Assembly (NCBI RefSeq): GCF_006385175.1
Contig: NZ_VFIY01000018.1
Location: forward strand, 1-64,000
Length of the DNA: 64,000 nt
Reading direction: 5' to 3'
Origin: Emcibacter nanhaiensis
Lineage (GTDB): Bacteria > Pseudomonadota > Alphaproteobacteria > Sphingomonadales > Emcibacteraceae
Position numbers and translations under genes: made by a program. Every line of letters starts with the position of its first letter. Position 1 is the first letter of the stretch. Of this stretch, positions 15,554-25,693 are shown piece after piece. Under the pieces are notes generated by a model. That model saw nothing but the letters and a program-made list of their open reading frames with translations, was not told where the DNA came from and did no database searches.

Positions 15554-16033
15554 ATGTTCAAATCCCCCATTGAACTTTCAGACATTGAACCAAAAGCCCT
15601 TCGGGACCTGTTCATATACTGGAACAAAATCAGAGGCGAAAAATCCATGCCGTCAAGAAAGGATTTCCGCCCCAGCGATGTACCGCGCCTTCTGCCCCAT
15701 ATAGTCATGGTGGATGTGGAACAGGACAGTGGTCGTTATCTCACCCGGCTGGTCGGCACAGAGACCGTGAAAGCCATGGGGATCGATCTGACAGGCAGGT
15801 ATGTCAACGACGTTCCACAAATGTCGGTTGTCCTGGAACGATATCAATGGATCGTAGAGAATAAAACCCCCTATATCTATACCGGACAGCTGGCCTGGTC
15901 CGAGAAATCATATCTGGAGTATTTTGCCCTGGGACTGCCGTTATCAGACGATGACAAGAGGGTCGACATCATCATGTGGGGGCTGGTCTATTATTTTCCA
16001 AGCGAGCAAAGAACCCGCTTTCCCATAGAATGA
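15554..16033 (+). CDS. Single-domain PAS_5 protein, array member 4
   Basis: A 159-residue PAS_5 protein starting MFKSPIELSDIEPKALR. It shows FIYWNKIRGEKSMPSRKDF, SGRYLTRLVGTETVKAMG, WIVENKTPYIY and LGLPLSDDDKRVD. GGAGGCGGGG nine bases before the ATG is the clearest ribosome binding site in the array. About 150 bases separate it from member 3, and a further 209 AT-rich bases follow before member 5. Confidence 0.85.
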   Translation: MFKSPIELSDIEPKALRDLFIYWNKIRGEKSMPSRKDFRPSDVPRLLPHIVMVDVEQDSGRYLTRLVGTETVKAMGIDLTGRYVNDVPQMSVVLERYQWIVENKTPYIYTGQLAWSEKSYLEYFALGLPLSDDDKRVDIIMWGLVYYFPSEQRTRFPIE

Positions 16034-16242
16034 GAGCAGAGCTGCCCAAACACTTCTCCTGACACTCAACGAAACTGTTTTTCCAGTTCCGAGGCCATGC
16101 AAGAACAACCTGTCGTTTACGGGGCTTACCCCGGCTGATGAAATAGTAACGAAAAAAAATTCTCTCCTTCAGGAAAAGCTGATAAACTCGCAACACTTAA
16201 AAACAGAAGAGCGGAAACGGCACCTGCCAACTAGTTGTATAG

Positions 16243-16716
16243 ATGTTCAAGTCACCTGTCACACCAGAAGATATTCCCCCCGAAGAACTGAAGGAACTTT
16301 TGCGCCTGTGGCAAAAGATAAAAGGTGAAAAATTCATGCCCACCCGCAAGGATTTTAATCCCGCGGCGGCGACACGCCTTTTGCCACATATCTCGCTGGT
16401 AGATGTGGAGAGCAGTCCCCGGCGTTACCGTTTCCGGCTGGTAGGGTCCGCCACCGTAAAAGCCATGGGACGGGATGTCACCGGCAAATATATGGATGAG
16501 ATTCCGGGCATGGAGAATATGAAGGAACGCTATAACTGGCTGGTGGAAAACATGGTCCCCTATCTTTACAAGGGACAGCTGGTCTGGTCGGAGAAAAACT
16601 TTCTCGACTATTTTGCCCTCGGGCTGCCGTTTTCTGAAGATGGTGAAAACGTCAGCCTTATCATGTATGGCATGTATTATCTGTTCCCGGGTGACGAGCG
16701 AACCATTATGCCCTGA
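16243..16716 (+). CDS. Single-domain PAS_5 protein, array member 5
   Basis: A 157-residue PAS_5 protein starting MFKSPVTPEDIPPEELK, with LRLWQKIKGEKFMPTRKDF, SPRRYRFRLVGSATVKAMG, WLVENMVPYLY and LGLPFSEDGENVS. It shares the KIKG, RRYRFRL and FSEDG variants with member 6, so these two look like the most recent duplication. No clear ribosome binding site is visible before the ATG. Confidence 0.85.
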   Translation: MFKSPVTPEDIPPEELKELLRLWQKIKGEKFMPTRKDFNPAAATRLLPHISLVDVESSPRRYRFRLVGSATVKAMGRDVTGKYMDEIPGMENMKERYNWLVENMVPYLYKGQLVWSEKNFLDYFALGLPFSEDGENVSLIMYGMYYLFPGDERTIMP

Positions 16717-16775
16717 GGACCGGCGCCCCTCTCCTCCCAAGCAGCAGATACAGATTTCCCCCCACGTCCAGAATG

Positions 16776-16791
16776 TTATTTTTCCGTTAAC
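16776..16791 (+). promoter_or_regulatory. Near-consensus CtrA-type site upstream of array member 6
   Basis: TTAT, seven bases, then TTAAC: one mismatch from TTAA-N7-TTAAC. It is 60 bases before the ATG of array member 6. Weak on its own; listed because a perfect site precedes the distant paralogue at 3880. Confidence 0.25.
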
Positions 16792-16850
16792 CTGTAGCTG
16801 CTAGACAGAGATATTTGTAACTGAAAGTATTGTTCACAGGTTAGGTTTTA

Positions 16851-17339
16851 ATGTTCAAACACCCTCTGGAAGCCTCGGATATTCCGCAGGAGGAGCTGAA
16901 GGAACTTTTCCTTCACTGGCAAAAAATAAAGGGCGATAAATTGATGCCCGCGCGCAAGGATTTCAATCCTGCCGACGTGCCAACCCTGTTACCCAATATT
17001 TTGCTGGCCGATGTTGAACAGGCCCCGCGCAGGTACCGTTTCCGTCTGATCGGCACCGCCGTAACCCGCGCCATGTCCCGTGACTCTACAGGCAAATATC
17101 TTGACGAGGTGCCTGGCACAACAGCGATGGAAGAACGATGGAACTGGCTGGTGGAGAACAGGAAACCCTATCTTTATGAGGGCGACCTGGTCTGGTCAGA
17201 AAAATCTTTTCTCGGATATTATGCCCTCGGCCTGCCTTTTTCGGAGGATGGCACCAATGTCTCGCTGTTGATGTATGGTCTCTATTACATGATCCCGAGA
17301 GACCAGCGGACAATTGCCCCCAAAGACTTGCAAAACTGA
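16851..17339 (+). CDS. Single-domain PAS_5 protein, array member 6
   Basis: A 162-residue PAS_5 protein starting MFKHPLEASDIPQEELK, with FLHWQKIKGDKLMPARKDF, APRRYRFRLIGTAVTRAMS, WLVENRKPYLY and LGLPFSEDGTNVS. It is the closest relative of member 5 in the array. The array ends here: the molybdate ABC transporter ATPase gene converges on it with 8 bases between stop codons. Confidence 0.85.
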   Translation: MFKHPLEASDIPQEELKELFLHWQKIKGDKLMPARKDFNPADVPTLLPNILLADVEQAPRRYRFRLIGTAVTRAMSRDSTGKYLDEVPGTTAMEERWNWLVENRKPYLYEGDLVWSEKSFLGYYALGLPFSEDGTNVSLLMYGLYYMIPRDQRTIAPKDLQN

Positions 17340-17347
17340 CAGCGGCT

Positions 17348-18436
17348 TTACTGAACGACAGCAACCGATTTGATCTGAGCCCAGACCTTCATGCCCGCGG
17401 CCAGCCCAAGTTCCGCCACCGAACGGCGAGTCAGGCGCGCCAGCAGGATTGTCTCACCGGCTTTCAGGTAAACCATGGCAAGGGCTTCATCGGGCCTGGT
17501 TTCAATTTTATCAATTTCTGCTGGCAGGCGGTTCAGGATACTGCTGTCAGTCTGATTGCCAAGTGCAATACTGACATCCCGCGCCAGCACCCTGAGCCGG
17601 ACATCTTCTGTACCTTCCCTGTCCTGTACACAGAGTCTGCCGCCGGGAAACGCCACGGTCATCAGTTGCCATTCCGGCTCCCGTTCGACAACAGATCCCT
17701 CGATTATCGTGCCGACGTCTTCCCCGGGCTCCCCCGTCAATCCGGACAGGTCCTGCAAAACACTGTGAAAGGAACCTTCGGTCTTTACGCGTCCCTCTTC
17801 CAGAACCACCACATGGTTGGCCAGGCGGGTCAGTTCCTGCAGAGAATGAGTTACATAGACTACCGGCAGGCTGAGTTCCTCCCTGAGGTGTTCGAGATAG
17901 GGCAGGATCTCCTGTTTACGGCCCTGGTCCAGGGCCGCAAGCGGTTCATCCATCAGCAGCAGGTCGGGCCGGATCAACAGCGCCCGGGCGATGGCCACCC
18001 GCTGTTTCTCGCCGCCCGACAGGGCTGCCGGATAACGGTCCATAAAACGGGAAAGCCCGAGCAGTGAAATAACCTTTTCGAACTCGTCCTTTTCTGCCGT
18101 TGTCGCCGACCGGCGGAGAGCATAGTTAATATTTCCCCGCGCTGTCAGATGGGGGAAAAGATTGGCTTCCTGGAAAACATAGCCGACTTTCCTTTTATGC
18201 ACCGGAATGAATATATTCCCGTCCTGCCAGACCCGGTCACTGAGACGCATGACGCCGCCGGGAACCCGTTCCAGTCCCGCCATGCAGCGCAAAAGTGTGG
18301 TTTTCCCCGAACCGGATGGGCCAAACAGAACAGAAACCCCCTGACCGGGCAATCTCAGATCAACGTCCAGCTGAAACTCACCCGCCTGCCCGCGGTCAAG
18401 CCTGAAGCATGACTGTATCACCGGCGCCATCGTCAT
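17348..18436 (-). CDS. modC: Molybdate ABC transporter ATP-binding protein ModC
   Basis: The cytoplasmic ATPase that powers molybdate (or tungstate) import. The Walker A motif GPSGSGKTT is at residues 39-47, the signature LSGGE at 139-143, and Walker B LLLMDE at 159-164 with the D-loop ALD following. The C-terminal third is a Mop/TOBE molybdate-binding domain, seen in EIDKIETRPDEALAMVYLKAG and the SVAELGLAAGMKVWAQIKSV end, typical of ModC. The 362-residue length fits. Its ATG overlaps the modB stop by 4 bases (ATGA), so the two are translationally coupled. Confidence 0.95.
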   Translation of the reverse strand: MTMAPVIQSCFRLDRGQAGEFQLDVDLRLPGQGVSVLFGPSGSGKTTLLRCMAGLERVPGGVMRLSDRVWQDGNIFIPVHKRKVGYVFQEANLFPHLTARGNINYALRRSATTAEKDEFEKVISLLGLSRFMDRYPAALSGGEKQRVAIARALLIRPDLLLMDEPLAALDQGRKQEILPYLEHLREELSLPVVYVTHSLQELTRLANHVVVLEEGRVKTEGSFHSVLQDLSGLTGEPGEDVGTIIEGSVVEREPEWQLMTVAFPGGRLCVQDREGTEDVRLRVLARDVSIALGNQTDSSILNRLPAEIDKIETRPDEALAMVYLKAGETILLARLTRRSVAELGLAAGMKVWAQIKSVAVVQ

Positions 18437-19134
18437 TTTCTGCCTCCGAACAGGCGGACAGATGCGGAACGGCCGCGATTAAATCCATAAAGCGCCAGCA
18501 GCACCAGGAAGGAAAACAGCACCATGGCCCCGGCCAGCCAGTGTGCATCGGCATACTCCAGCGCTTCCACATAGTCGTAGATCTGTACGGACACCATGCG
18601 GGTTTCACCGGGAATATTGCCGCCGATCATCAGCACAATACCAAACTCACCGACCGTATGGGCAAAGCCGAGTACGGCAGCGGTGAGAAAACCCGGCTTG
18701 ATCAGGGGGACAACAACCGTGAAGAACCGGTCCCAGGGTCCCGCCCCCAGGGTGGCCGCCACCTCCAGCGGTTTGTCCCCCAATGTCTCCATGGAGTTTT
18801 GCAGCGGCTGCACCACAAACGGCAGGGAATAGAAGACCGAGGCCACCACCAGCCCCCAGAAGGTAAAGGGCAATAGCCCCAGTCCCAGCGCCTGGGTCAA
18901 GGCGCCGAGCGGGCCGTCCGGCCCCATGGCCAGCAGAAGGTAAAAACCAAGCACCGTCGGCGGCAGCACCAGCGGCAGGGCGACAATCGCCGCGACAGGA
19001 CCTTTCAGCCAGGACCTGGTTCGCGCCAGCCACCAGGCAATGGGCGTACCGATCAACAGCAACAGAAGCGTTACCGTCGTCGCGATCCGAACCGTCAGCC
19101 AGATGGCAGCAAGGTCTGCCTCGGCAAATCCCAT
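18433..19134 (-). CDS. modB: Molybdate ABC transporter permease ModB
   Basis: The inner-membrane channel subunit of the molybdate importer, 233 residues with about five or six membrane segments. The ABC-permease EAA loop that docks to ModC is visible as EVAATLGAGPWDRFFTVVVPL near residue 145. The N-terminus MGFAEADLAAIWLTVRIATTVTLLLLL matches ModB proteins. AGGAG lies before the ATG, 11 bases after the modA stop. Confidence 0.95.
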   Translation of the reverse strand: MGFAEADLAAIWLTVRIATTVTLLLLLIGTPIAWWLARTRSWLKGPVAAIVALPLVLPPTVLGFYLLLAMGPDGPLGALTQALGLGLLPFTFWGLVVASVFYSLPFVVQPLQNSMETLGDKPLEVAATLGAGPWDRFFTVVVPLIKPGFLTAAVLGFAHTVGEFGIVLMIGGNIPGETRMVSVQIYDYVEALEYADAHWLAGAMVLFSFLVLLALYGFNRGRSASVRLFGGRK

Positions 19135-19145
19135 GCCCGCTCCTC

Positions 19146-19907
19146 TTAATCGTCCGTCGGCACTCTATAGCCGAAAGAAGTAATTATTCTTCCGGCCTGT
19201 TCACTGCGCAGGAAGCTCAAAAGTGCCCCTGCCGCTTCATTTGCCTCGCCGCGCTTAAGCAGCACCGCATCCTGGCGGATCGGTTGATAAAGCTCCGGGG
19301 GCACAATCCAGGCTGATCCGGCCTTCACCTTGTTGCCCTGCATGACCTGCGACAGGGCGACAAAACCGATCTCTGCGTTTCCGCTGCCGACGAATTGGAA
19401 GGTCTGGGAGATATTTTCCCCCATGACCAGTTTACCTCTGACTATGTCAGTCAATCCGAGCGCGTCAAGTACCTGTGTCGCGGCCACGCCATAGGGGGCC
19501 AGTTTCGGATTGGCGATGGCAATCTTGCGGAATGTCCCCCGTTTCAGGATCCCGCCTCCGTTGTCCACGACCTTCGCATCCGACGACCACAGCGCCAGGG
19601 CGCCAATGGCGTAGCTGAAGCGGCTCCCGGCCACGGTTAGCCCATCCTTGTCCAGGGCTGCGGGTTTGGCCTGATCGGCGGACAAAAACACCTCGAAGGG
19701 CGCCCCGTTCCTGATCTGGGCATAAAATTTTCCGGAGGAGCCAAAGGAAAGTTTGACCCTGTGCCCGGATTGCTTCTCGAAAGCGCCGGCAATTTCTTTC
19801 ATCGCACCGGTAAAATTGGAGGCGACCGCCACCGTGACTTCGCCCGCATGTGACGACACCCCCAGAAAGGTTGCAAACAAACAGCTCAAAACGGCGATAA
19901 ACCTCAT
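19146..19907 (-). CDS. modA: Periplasmic molybdate-binding protein ModA
   Basis: The substrate-binding protein of the ModABC system, 253 residues with signal peptide MRFIAVLSCLFATFLGVSSHA. The mature protein begins EVTVAVASNFTGAMKEIA, and SFGSSGKFYAQI and APFEVFLSAD are the conserved oxyanion-site segments of ModA. ATG at 19907 is preceded by GGGAGGATTT; the open frame to 20039 runs through the promoter. A 9-bp perfect inverted repeat lies 26 bases before the start, so molybdate-responsive repression is likely. Confidence 0.95.
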   Translation of the reverse strand: MRFIAVLSCLFATFLGVSSHAGEVTVAVASNFTGAMKEIAGAFEKQSGHRVKLSFGSSGKFYAQIRNGAPFEVFLSADQAKPAALDKDGLTVAGSRFSYAIGALALWSSDAKVVDNGGGILKRGTFRKIAIANPKLAPYGVAATQVLDALGLTDIVRGKLVMGENISQTFQFVGSGNAEIGFVALSQVMQGNKVKAGSAWIVPPELYQPIRQDAVLLKRGEANEAAGALLSFLRSEQAGRIITSFGYRVPTDD

Positions 19908-19932
19908 AAATCCTCCCTCTGCCGACAATAAT

Positions 19933-19960
19933 ATCATTATGCTGCGCACCACATAATGAT
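19933..19960. promoter_or_regulatory. Inverted-repeat operator before modA (ModE-like)
   Basis: ATCATTATG and CATAATGAT form a perfect 9-bp inverted repeat separated by 10 bases, 26 bases upstream of the modA start. ModE sites (Mo-boxes) are similar in size and position but usually carry CGTTATAT-type half sites, so the match in sequence is partial. An operator role is likely; the identity of the factor is inferred from the downstream genes. Confidence 0.5.
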
Positions 19961-20038
19961 CGTAACTAACCGCAAAGTCATTGTTTTTTTCGTCACGGCA
20001 AGCGACAGCAAGGGACAGATATTCGGCAATAACAGGCA

Positions 20039-20069
20039 AATGCCGGCCCCCACGATAGGAGCCGGCATT
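20039..20069. terminator. Hairpin between modA promoter and cytochrome gene
   Basis: AATGCCGGC and GCCGGCATT form a perfect 9-bp stem around a 13-base loop. A TTTTT run follows on the + strand and ATTT on the reverse strand. It lies 35 bases after the end of the cytochrome gene and most probably ends that transcript. Confidence 0.55.
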
Positions 20070-20103
20070 TTTACATTCTGACGCATGCTGTCGCTGGACT
20101 GAC

Positions 20104-21507
20104 TTAAAGCGCCAACATAAAGGCCACCAGATCGGATTTTTCCTGTTCGGTCAGTTTCGTTTCCAGCACAATGTTGAAGAACTCAACCGTATCGGCAAGG
20201 GTCAGCAGACGGCCGTCATGCATATAGGTCGGGGAATCCTTGATGCCACGCAGCGGGAAAGTCTTGATCGGCCCGTCGGCGGACGCCATACGACCGTTTA
20301 TCATCTGTGGCTTGAAGAAGCGTTCCGTTTTCAGATTATGCATCAGGTTGTCGGTGTAATAAGGCGCCATATGGCATTCAGTACAACGTCCTTTGCCGTT
20401 GAACACCGCTTCGCCCCTGAGTTCGGCTTCGGTGGCCTTTTTCGGGTCCAGACGCCCAAATACATCAAGCTTGGGCGCCGGCGGGAAATCGAGCAATTCC
20501 TGGAACTCCGCCATGAAGTGAACCTGGCTGCCGCGCTCGAGAGCATTGACGCCTTTCTTGGCGGCAATGACATGGTCGCCGTCAAAATAGGCCGCCCGCT
20601 GTTCAAACTCGGTGAAGTCCTCGACCGATTTAAGCGCCCGCTGGGAGCCGAACAGGCGCTGGACATTGACCCCGCGCAACGGCGGCGTATCAAGCCGGTG
20701 GCGGAACTCCTGCGGACGGATGTCCCCGACCAGGTGAGTAGCCGCATTGGTATGGCCGTTGGCATGACAGTCAAAGCAGGTCACGCCCCGGCTGGCCAAT
20801 GCGGTCCGGCGATCTTCAGTCTGGTTGAACTGTTGCTGCGGGAACGGCGTCACCAGCAGCCGCAGGCCTTCGAGCTGCTTCGGATTGAGGATACCGTTGA
20901 ACAGTTCATAATAGTTCATAATAGTGACCAGCTGCCCCTGGGAAACATCCCCGAGATCCGGGCGGGTTGTCAGGTAAATCGGCGCTGGGAAATCCGGCAG
21001 CAAATGGGCCGGCAGGTCATAGTCAAGGTCGAAACGGGTCAGGTCGCGACCTTCCTGTTTCTTGATTTCATCGATGTGTGACTGGGGGAACACCATACCC
21101 CCTTCTGGATGGTTCGGGTGCGGCAAAGGCAAAAATCCTTTGGGGAACAAACCCTTATCACGGATTTCCTCCGGTGACATGGCGGCAAGATCTTCCCAGG
21201 AATCCACTCCCTTGGGCAGTTTGACGCGAACCCCGCCCTGGACTGCCTTGCCCCCGGACATGGTAACACCCTTGATCGGGCTGTCACTCAGGTCATATCT
21301 TTCTTCCAGAAGCTTGTTGTGGCGTTTTTCAATTTTTTTCTTATCGCCTTCCATCCGCTTTTTGGTTTTGGCAAATTCTTCCTTGATGGCGATCGGGGCG
21401 TAACTTGTCGCCTGATCCGCCCCGGCAGAAGAAACCAGACCGGTAGCCAAGATAGTAGACGCAGCCAGAACGGCTGTCAGATATTTGCAGGATTTTGGAA
21501 TTTTCAT
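20104..21507 (-). CDS. Di-heme cytochrome c peroxidase/MauG-family protein
   Basis: A 467-residue periplasmic di-heme protein. It has a signal peptide (MKIPKSCKYLTAVLAASTILATGLVSSAGA), heme motifs CFDCH (C244-H248) and CTECH (from C375), and the family's closing segment FPLRGIKDSPTYMHDGRLLTLADT. These belong to the CcpA/MauG superfamily, which reduces H2O2 or oxidises protein or small-molecule substrates. A charged helical stretch (KTKKRMEGDKKKIEKRHNKLLEE is the region, residues 47-69) follows the signal peptide and is not part of the classical peroxidase. AAGGAGA precedes the ATG. It stands alone, so the substrate cannot be told from neighbours. Confidence 0.85.
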   Translation of the reverse strand: MKIPKSCKYLTAVLAASTILATGLVSSAGADQATSYAPIAIKEEFAKTKKRMEGDKKKIEKRHNKLLEERYDLSDSPIKGVTMSGGKAVQGGVRVKLPKGVDSWEDLAAMSPEEIRDKGLFPKGFLPLPHPNHPEGGMVFPQSHIDEIKKQEGRDLTRFDLDYDLPAHLLPDFPAPIYLTTRPDLGDVSQGQLVTIMNYYELFNGILNPKQLEGLRLLVTPFPQQQFNQTEDRRTALASRGVTCFDCHANGHTNAATHLVGDIRPQEFRHRLDTPPLRGVNVQRLFGSQRALKSVEDFTEFEQRAAYFDGDHVIAAKKGVNALERGSQVHFMAEFQELLDFPPAPKLDVFGRLDPKKATEAELRGEAVFNGKGRCTECHMAPYYTDNLMHNLKTERFFKPQMINGRMASADGPIKTFPLRGIKDSPTYMHDGRLLTLADTVEFFNIVLETKLTEQEKSDLVAFMLAL

Positions 21508-21835
21508 GATCTGTCTCCTTGCTGATGCGGCATCTCCGAATCAGGACGGAAGGAATCAAGATCACTAACGCGCCTCCCCCCCTCCTCTTCAGGGAATGGT
21601 TATGTCTTTGCGATGCATGCGTTTACTTTTACAGGGGAACTACAACACGAAACTAGTTTAGATACTAATTTACTTTGTTTTTATGTTCAACTTTTTTCAG
21701 GGATTTTCCGGCCTGTCACCAACTGCTGACAGCCGCCTGCTCTCACCCCAATCGCCTCCACCGACAATATGGTTGACAATATCAATCATATTGTCTACTT
21801 AGTTGACAAGTTCAACCAAATGAGTTTGCCTTTCG
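21508..21835. other. Divergent intergenic region, cytochrome / MarR regulator
   Basis: 328 bases with no convincing gene. The MarR side holds the GACAATAT repeats at 21763-21795; the cytochrome side is GC-poor with a pyrimidine-rich stretch near 21570-21590. I cannot place promoters with confidence. Confidence 0.5.
21763..21795. promoter_or_regulatory. Probable MarR operator (GACAATAT repeats)
   Basis: GACAATAT occurs at 21763-21770 and 21775-21782, and its reverse complement ATATTGTC at 21788-21795, forming a perfect 8-5-8 inverted repeat with an extra direct copy. A further TTGACAA follows near 21812. The site is 40 bases before the MarR-family gene and is best read as its own operator. 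Confidence 0.55.
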
Positions 21836-22285
21836 ATGACCAGAGAACAAATCGGCGAATCCCTTCATACCCTGATGCATACCTACCGGCGGGCGATGAG
21901 AACGGCGTACCGGCGGCGCCATCTGCCGTTGAGCATTCCCTATATCCGGGCCCTGAAAATGATCAGAAGTATGCCGGACTGCACCGCCCGTGATGTCGGA
22001 AAACGGCTTCGGCGGGACAAGGGGCAGATCACCAGAGTGATTAAAGAGCTTCTGGCAGAGAGACTGATCGAAAGACACCCCCACCCCGAAGACAAACGCA
22101 GCCAGATTCTGATGCTGACGGACAAAGGCCGTGAAACCCTGACAACCGTCACGGCCGCTGAAAATGAAGCCGCCGCGGATATGGTCCAGGGGCTGACGGC
22201 AGGCGAAATAGAGGAGTTCACCAGACTGTCTCAGGTCATGGTCGCAAACCTGGATAAGCAGAAACCAGCAAGAGGAAAAGAATGA
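21836..22285 (+). CDS. MarR-family transcriptional regulator
   Basis: A 149-residue winged-helix regulator. The helix-turn-helix TARDVGKRLRRDKGQITRVIKELL (residues 50-73 region) leads into the wing LIERHPHPEDKRSQILMLTDKG, whose DKR motif is diagnostic of MarR. Long N- and C-terminal helices form the dimer interface. Its stop codon overlaps the start of the siderophore-interacting protein (ATGA), so it probably controls that gene, with its own promoter marked by GACAATAT repeats. The ligand may be iron-related or redox-related; the sequence does not tell. Confidence 0.88.
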   Translation: MTREQIGESLHTLMHTYRRAMRTAYRRRHLPLSIPYIRALKMIRSMPDCTARDVGKRLRRDKGQITRVIKELLAERLIERHPHPEDKRSQILMLTDKGRETLTTVTAAENEAAADMVQGLTAGEIEEFTRLSQVMVANLDKQKPARGKE

Positions 22286-23076
22286 CAATACCCCAGGGAA
22301 AACCAGAAAAACTGTTGAAGGGAAATAACATGCAACGACGTCCCGCCCCCCGCGAGCTTACGGTCATCAACCGGCAGATGATTACCCCCAATATGCTGCG
22401 TCTTACACTGGGCGGGGATGGCATGGCATCTTTTCCGGCCGACCAGGCCGGCGGCTATGTCAAGCTGATGCTTCCCCTGCCGGGCAGCGAGCGCCCCGCC
22501 GTGCGCACCTATACCATCCGCGCCCAGCGGCAGAGGGAAATTGATATCGACTTTGTCCTTCATGAAGACGGCGGTCCGGCCTCGCGCTGGGCCCTGGACG
22601 CCGAGCCCGGCGGCAAGATCATGGTCGGCGGCCCGGGGCCGAAAAAGCCCATTGATCCGACAGCCGGCTGGGTCCTCACCGTCGGCGATATGACCGCCCT
22701 GCCCGCCATCAGCGTTAACCTGGCAAGCCTGCCGCCTCATGTGCGCGGCCACGCCGTGCTGGAAATCCTGTCCGCTGACGACAGGCAGGACCTGAAAAAA
22801 CCTGACGGTGTCGAACTCCATTGGCTCGTCAATCCGCTTCCCGGTCAGAACAGTGAGCTGCTGCTGGACAAGGTCAAAACGCTCGACTGGCCGGAAAAGG
22901 CCCCTCATATCTGGACCGCCTGTGAATTCAGCGGTATGAAAGCCCTGCGCAGCTATTATCTTGACGAGTGCAGCCACGACAAAAAATGCCTTTATGTCTC
23001 CAGCTACTGGAAACACGGCAGCAGTGAAGACAAACACAAGGTACTCAAACGGGAAGATGCAGAGCGCGTGAAATAG
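22282..23076 (+). CDS. Siderophore-interacting protein (NAD(P)H-dependent ferric-chelate reductase)
   Basis: A 264-residue cytoplasmic flavoenzyme of the ViuB/YqjH (SIP) family that reduces Fe(III) in imported siderophores and so releases the iron. The FAD-binding domain shows RTYTIRAQ and the loop VLHEDGGPASRWAL; the C-terminal SIP domain has WTACEFSGMKALRSYY and ends in SSYWKHGSSEDKHK, the typical YWxxG tail. ATG at 22282 is coupled to the MarR stop and preceded by AGAGGA; an in-frame ATG at 22330 with AGGGA upstream is an alternative. No siderophore uptake genes are in the window. Confidence 0.88.
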   Translation: MTIPQGKPEKLLKGNNMQRRPAPRELTVINRQMITPNMLRLTLGGDGMASFPADQAGGYVKLMLPLPGSERPAVRTYTIRAQRQREIDIDFVLHEDGGPASRWALDAEPGGKIMVGGPGPKKPIDPTAGWVLTVGDMTALPAISVNLASLPPHVRGHAVLEILSADDRQDLKKPDGVELHWLVNPLPGQNSELLLDKVKTLDWPEKAPHIWTACEFSGMKALRSYYLDECSHDKKCLYVSSYWKHGSSEDKHKVLKREDAERVK

Positions 23077-23079
23077 AAA

Positions 23080-23106
23080 ACGAGCGCAGCTGGTGGCTGC
23101 GCTCGT
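23080..23106. terminator. Bidirectional terminator between siderophore-interacting protein and katG
   Basis: ACGAGCGCAGC-TGGTG-GCTGCGCTCGT is a perfect 11-bp stem with a 5-base loop between two convergent genes. The T-run (TTTTC) is on the katG side; the + side has CTTGTTTG. Confidence 0.8.
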
Positions 23107-23131
23107 CTTGTTTGAAATAGGCTGGACGCGA

Positions 23132-25378
<2,247 letters not shown>

Positions 25379-25693
25379 GTGAGATATACTCCTTCTTTAA
25401 AGGTTGCTCAAAAAGCAGGCTTCCTGCCGGTAAACAGTTACTTTCACAAATGTCGGGGGTATTTTCAGGTCCAGGCCGCCTATTTAACGCCCTGCAGTCA
25501 CCGTTTTCTCTGAAACACTCCCTTAAATCTTTCATCGATTTTTACGTATGCTACAGGCGGCAAGACTATAAATATATTATATATTCTTTATCATCATAAT
25601 AAGTTTTGCTTATGATAGGAGAATGCAAAACCATGCGCCGGCATACCGAATTCAGCGGGGCGTAATTGTCAGGGAAAATTAAAAGAAGGGAGT
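25379..25693. other. Upstream region of katG
   Basis: 315 bases with no gene. The part from 25560 to 25610 is very AT-rich. It holds the inverted repeat at 25593-25616 and ends at the 3' side of tRNA-Leu. The katG promoter must lie here but no convincing -35/-10 pair stands out. Confidence 0.45.
25593..25616. promoter_or_regulatory. Inverted repeat ATCATAA-N10-TTATGAT upstream of katG
   Basis: A perfect 7-bp inverted repeat with a 10-base spacer, about 215 bases before the katG start in AT-rich DNA. The half site resembles part of a Fur/Irr-type box, but the match is partial, so the regulator is unknown. Confidence 0.3.

Noticed and set aside
13593-17339. PAS array considered as a remnant of a prophage or integrative element.
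   Set aside because: No integrase, transposase, terminal repeats or tRNA at either end; the genes look maintained and intact.
20884-20930. Tandem 10-bp repeat (agttcataat twice) inside the cytochrome gene.
   Set aside because: It is only two copies and lies in well-conserved coding sequence (IMNYYELF); it looks like coincidence of codons.
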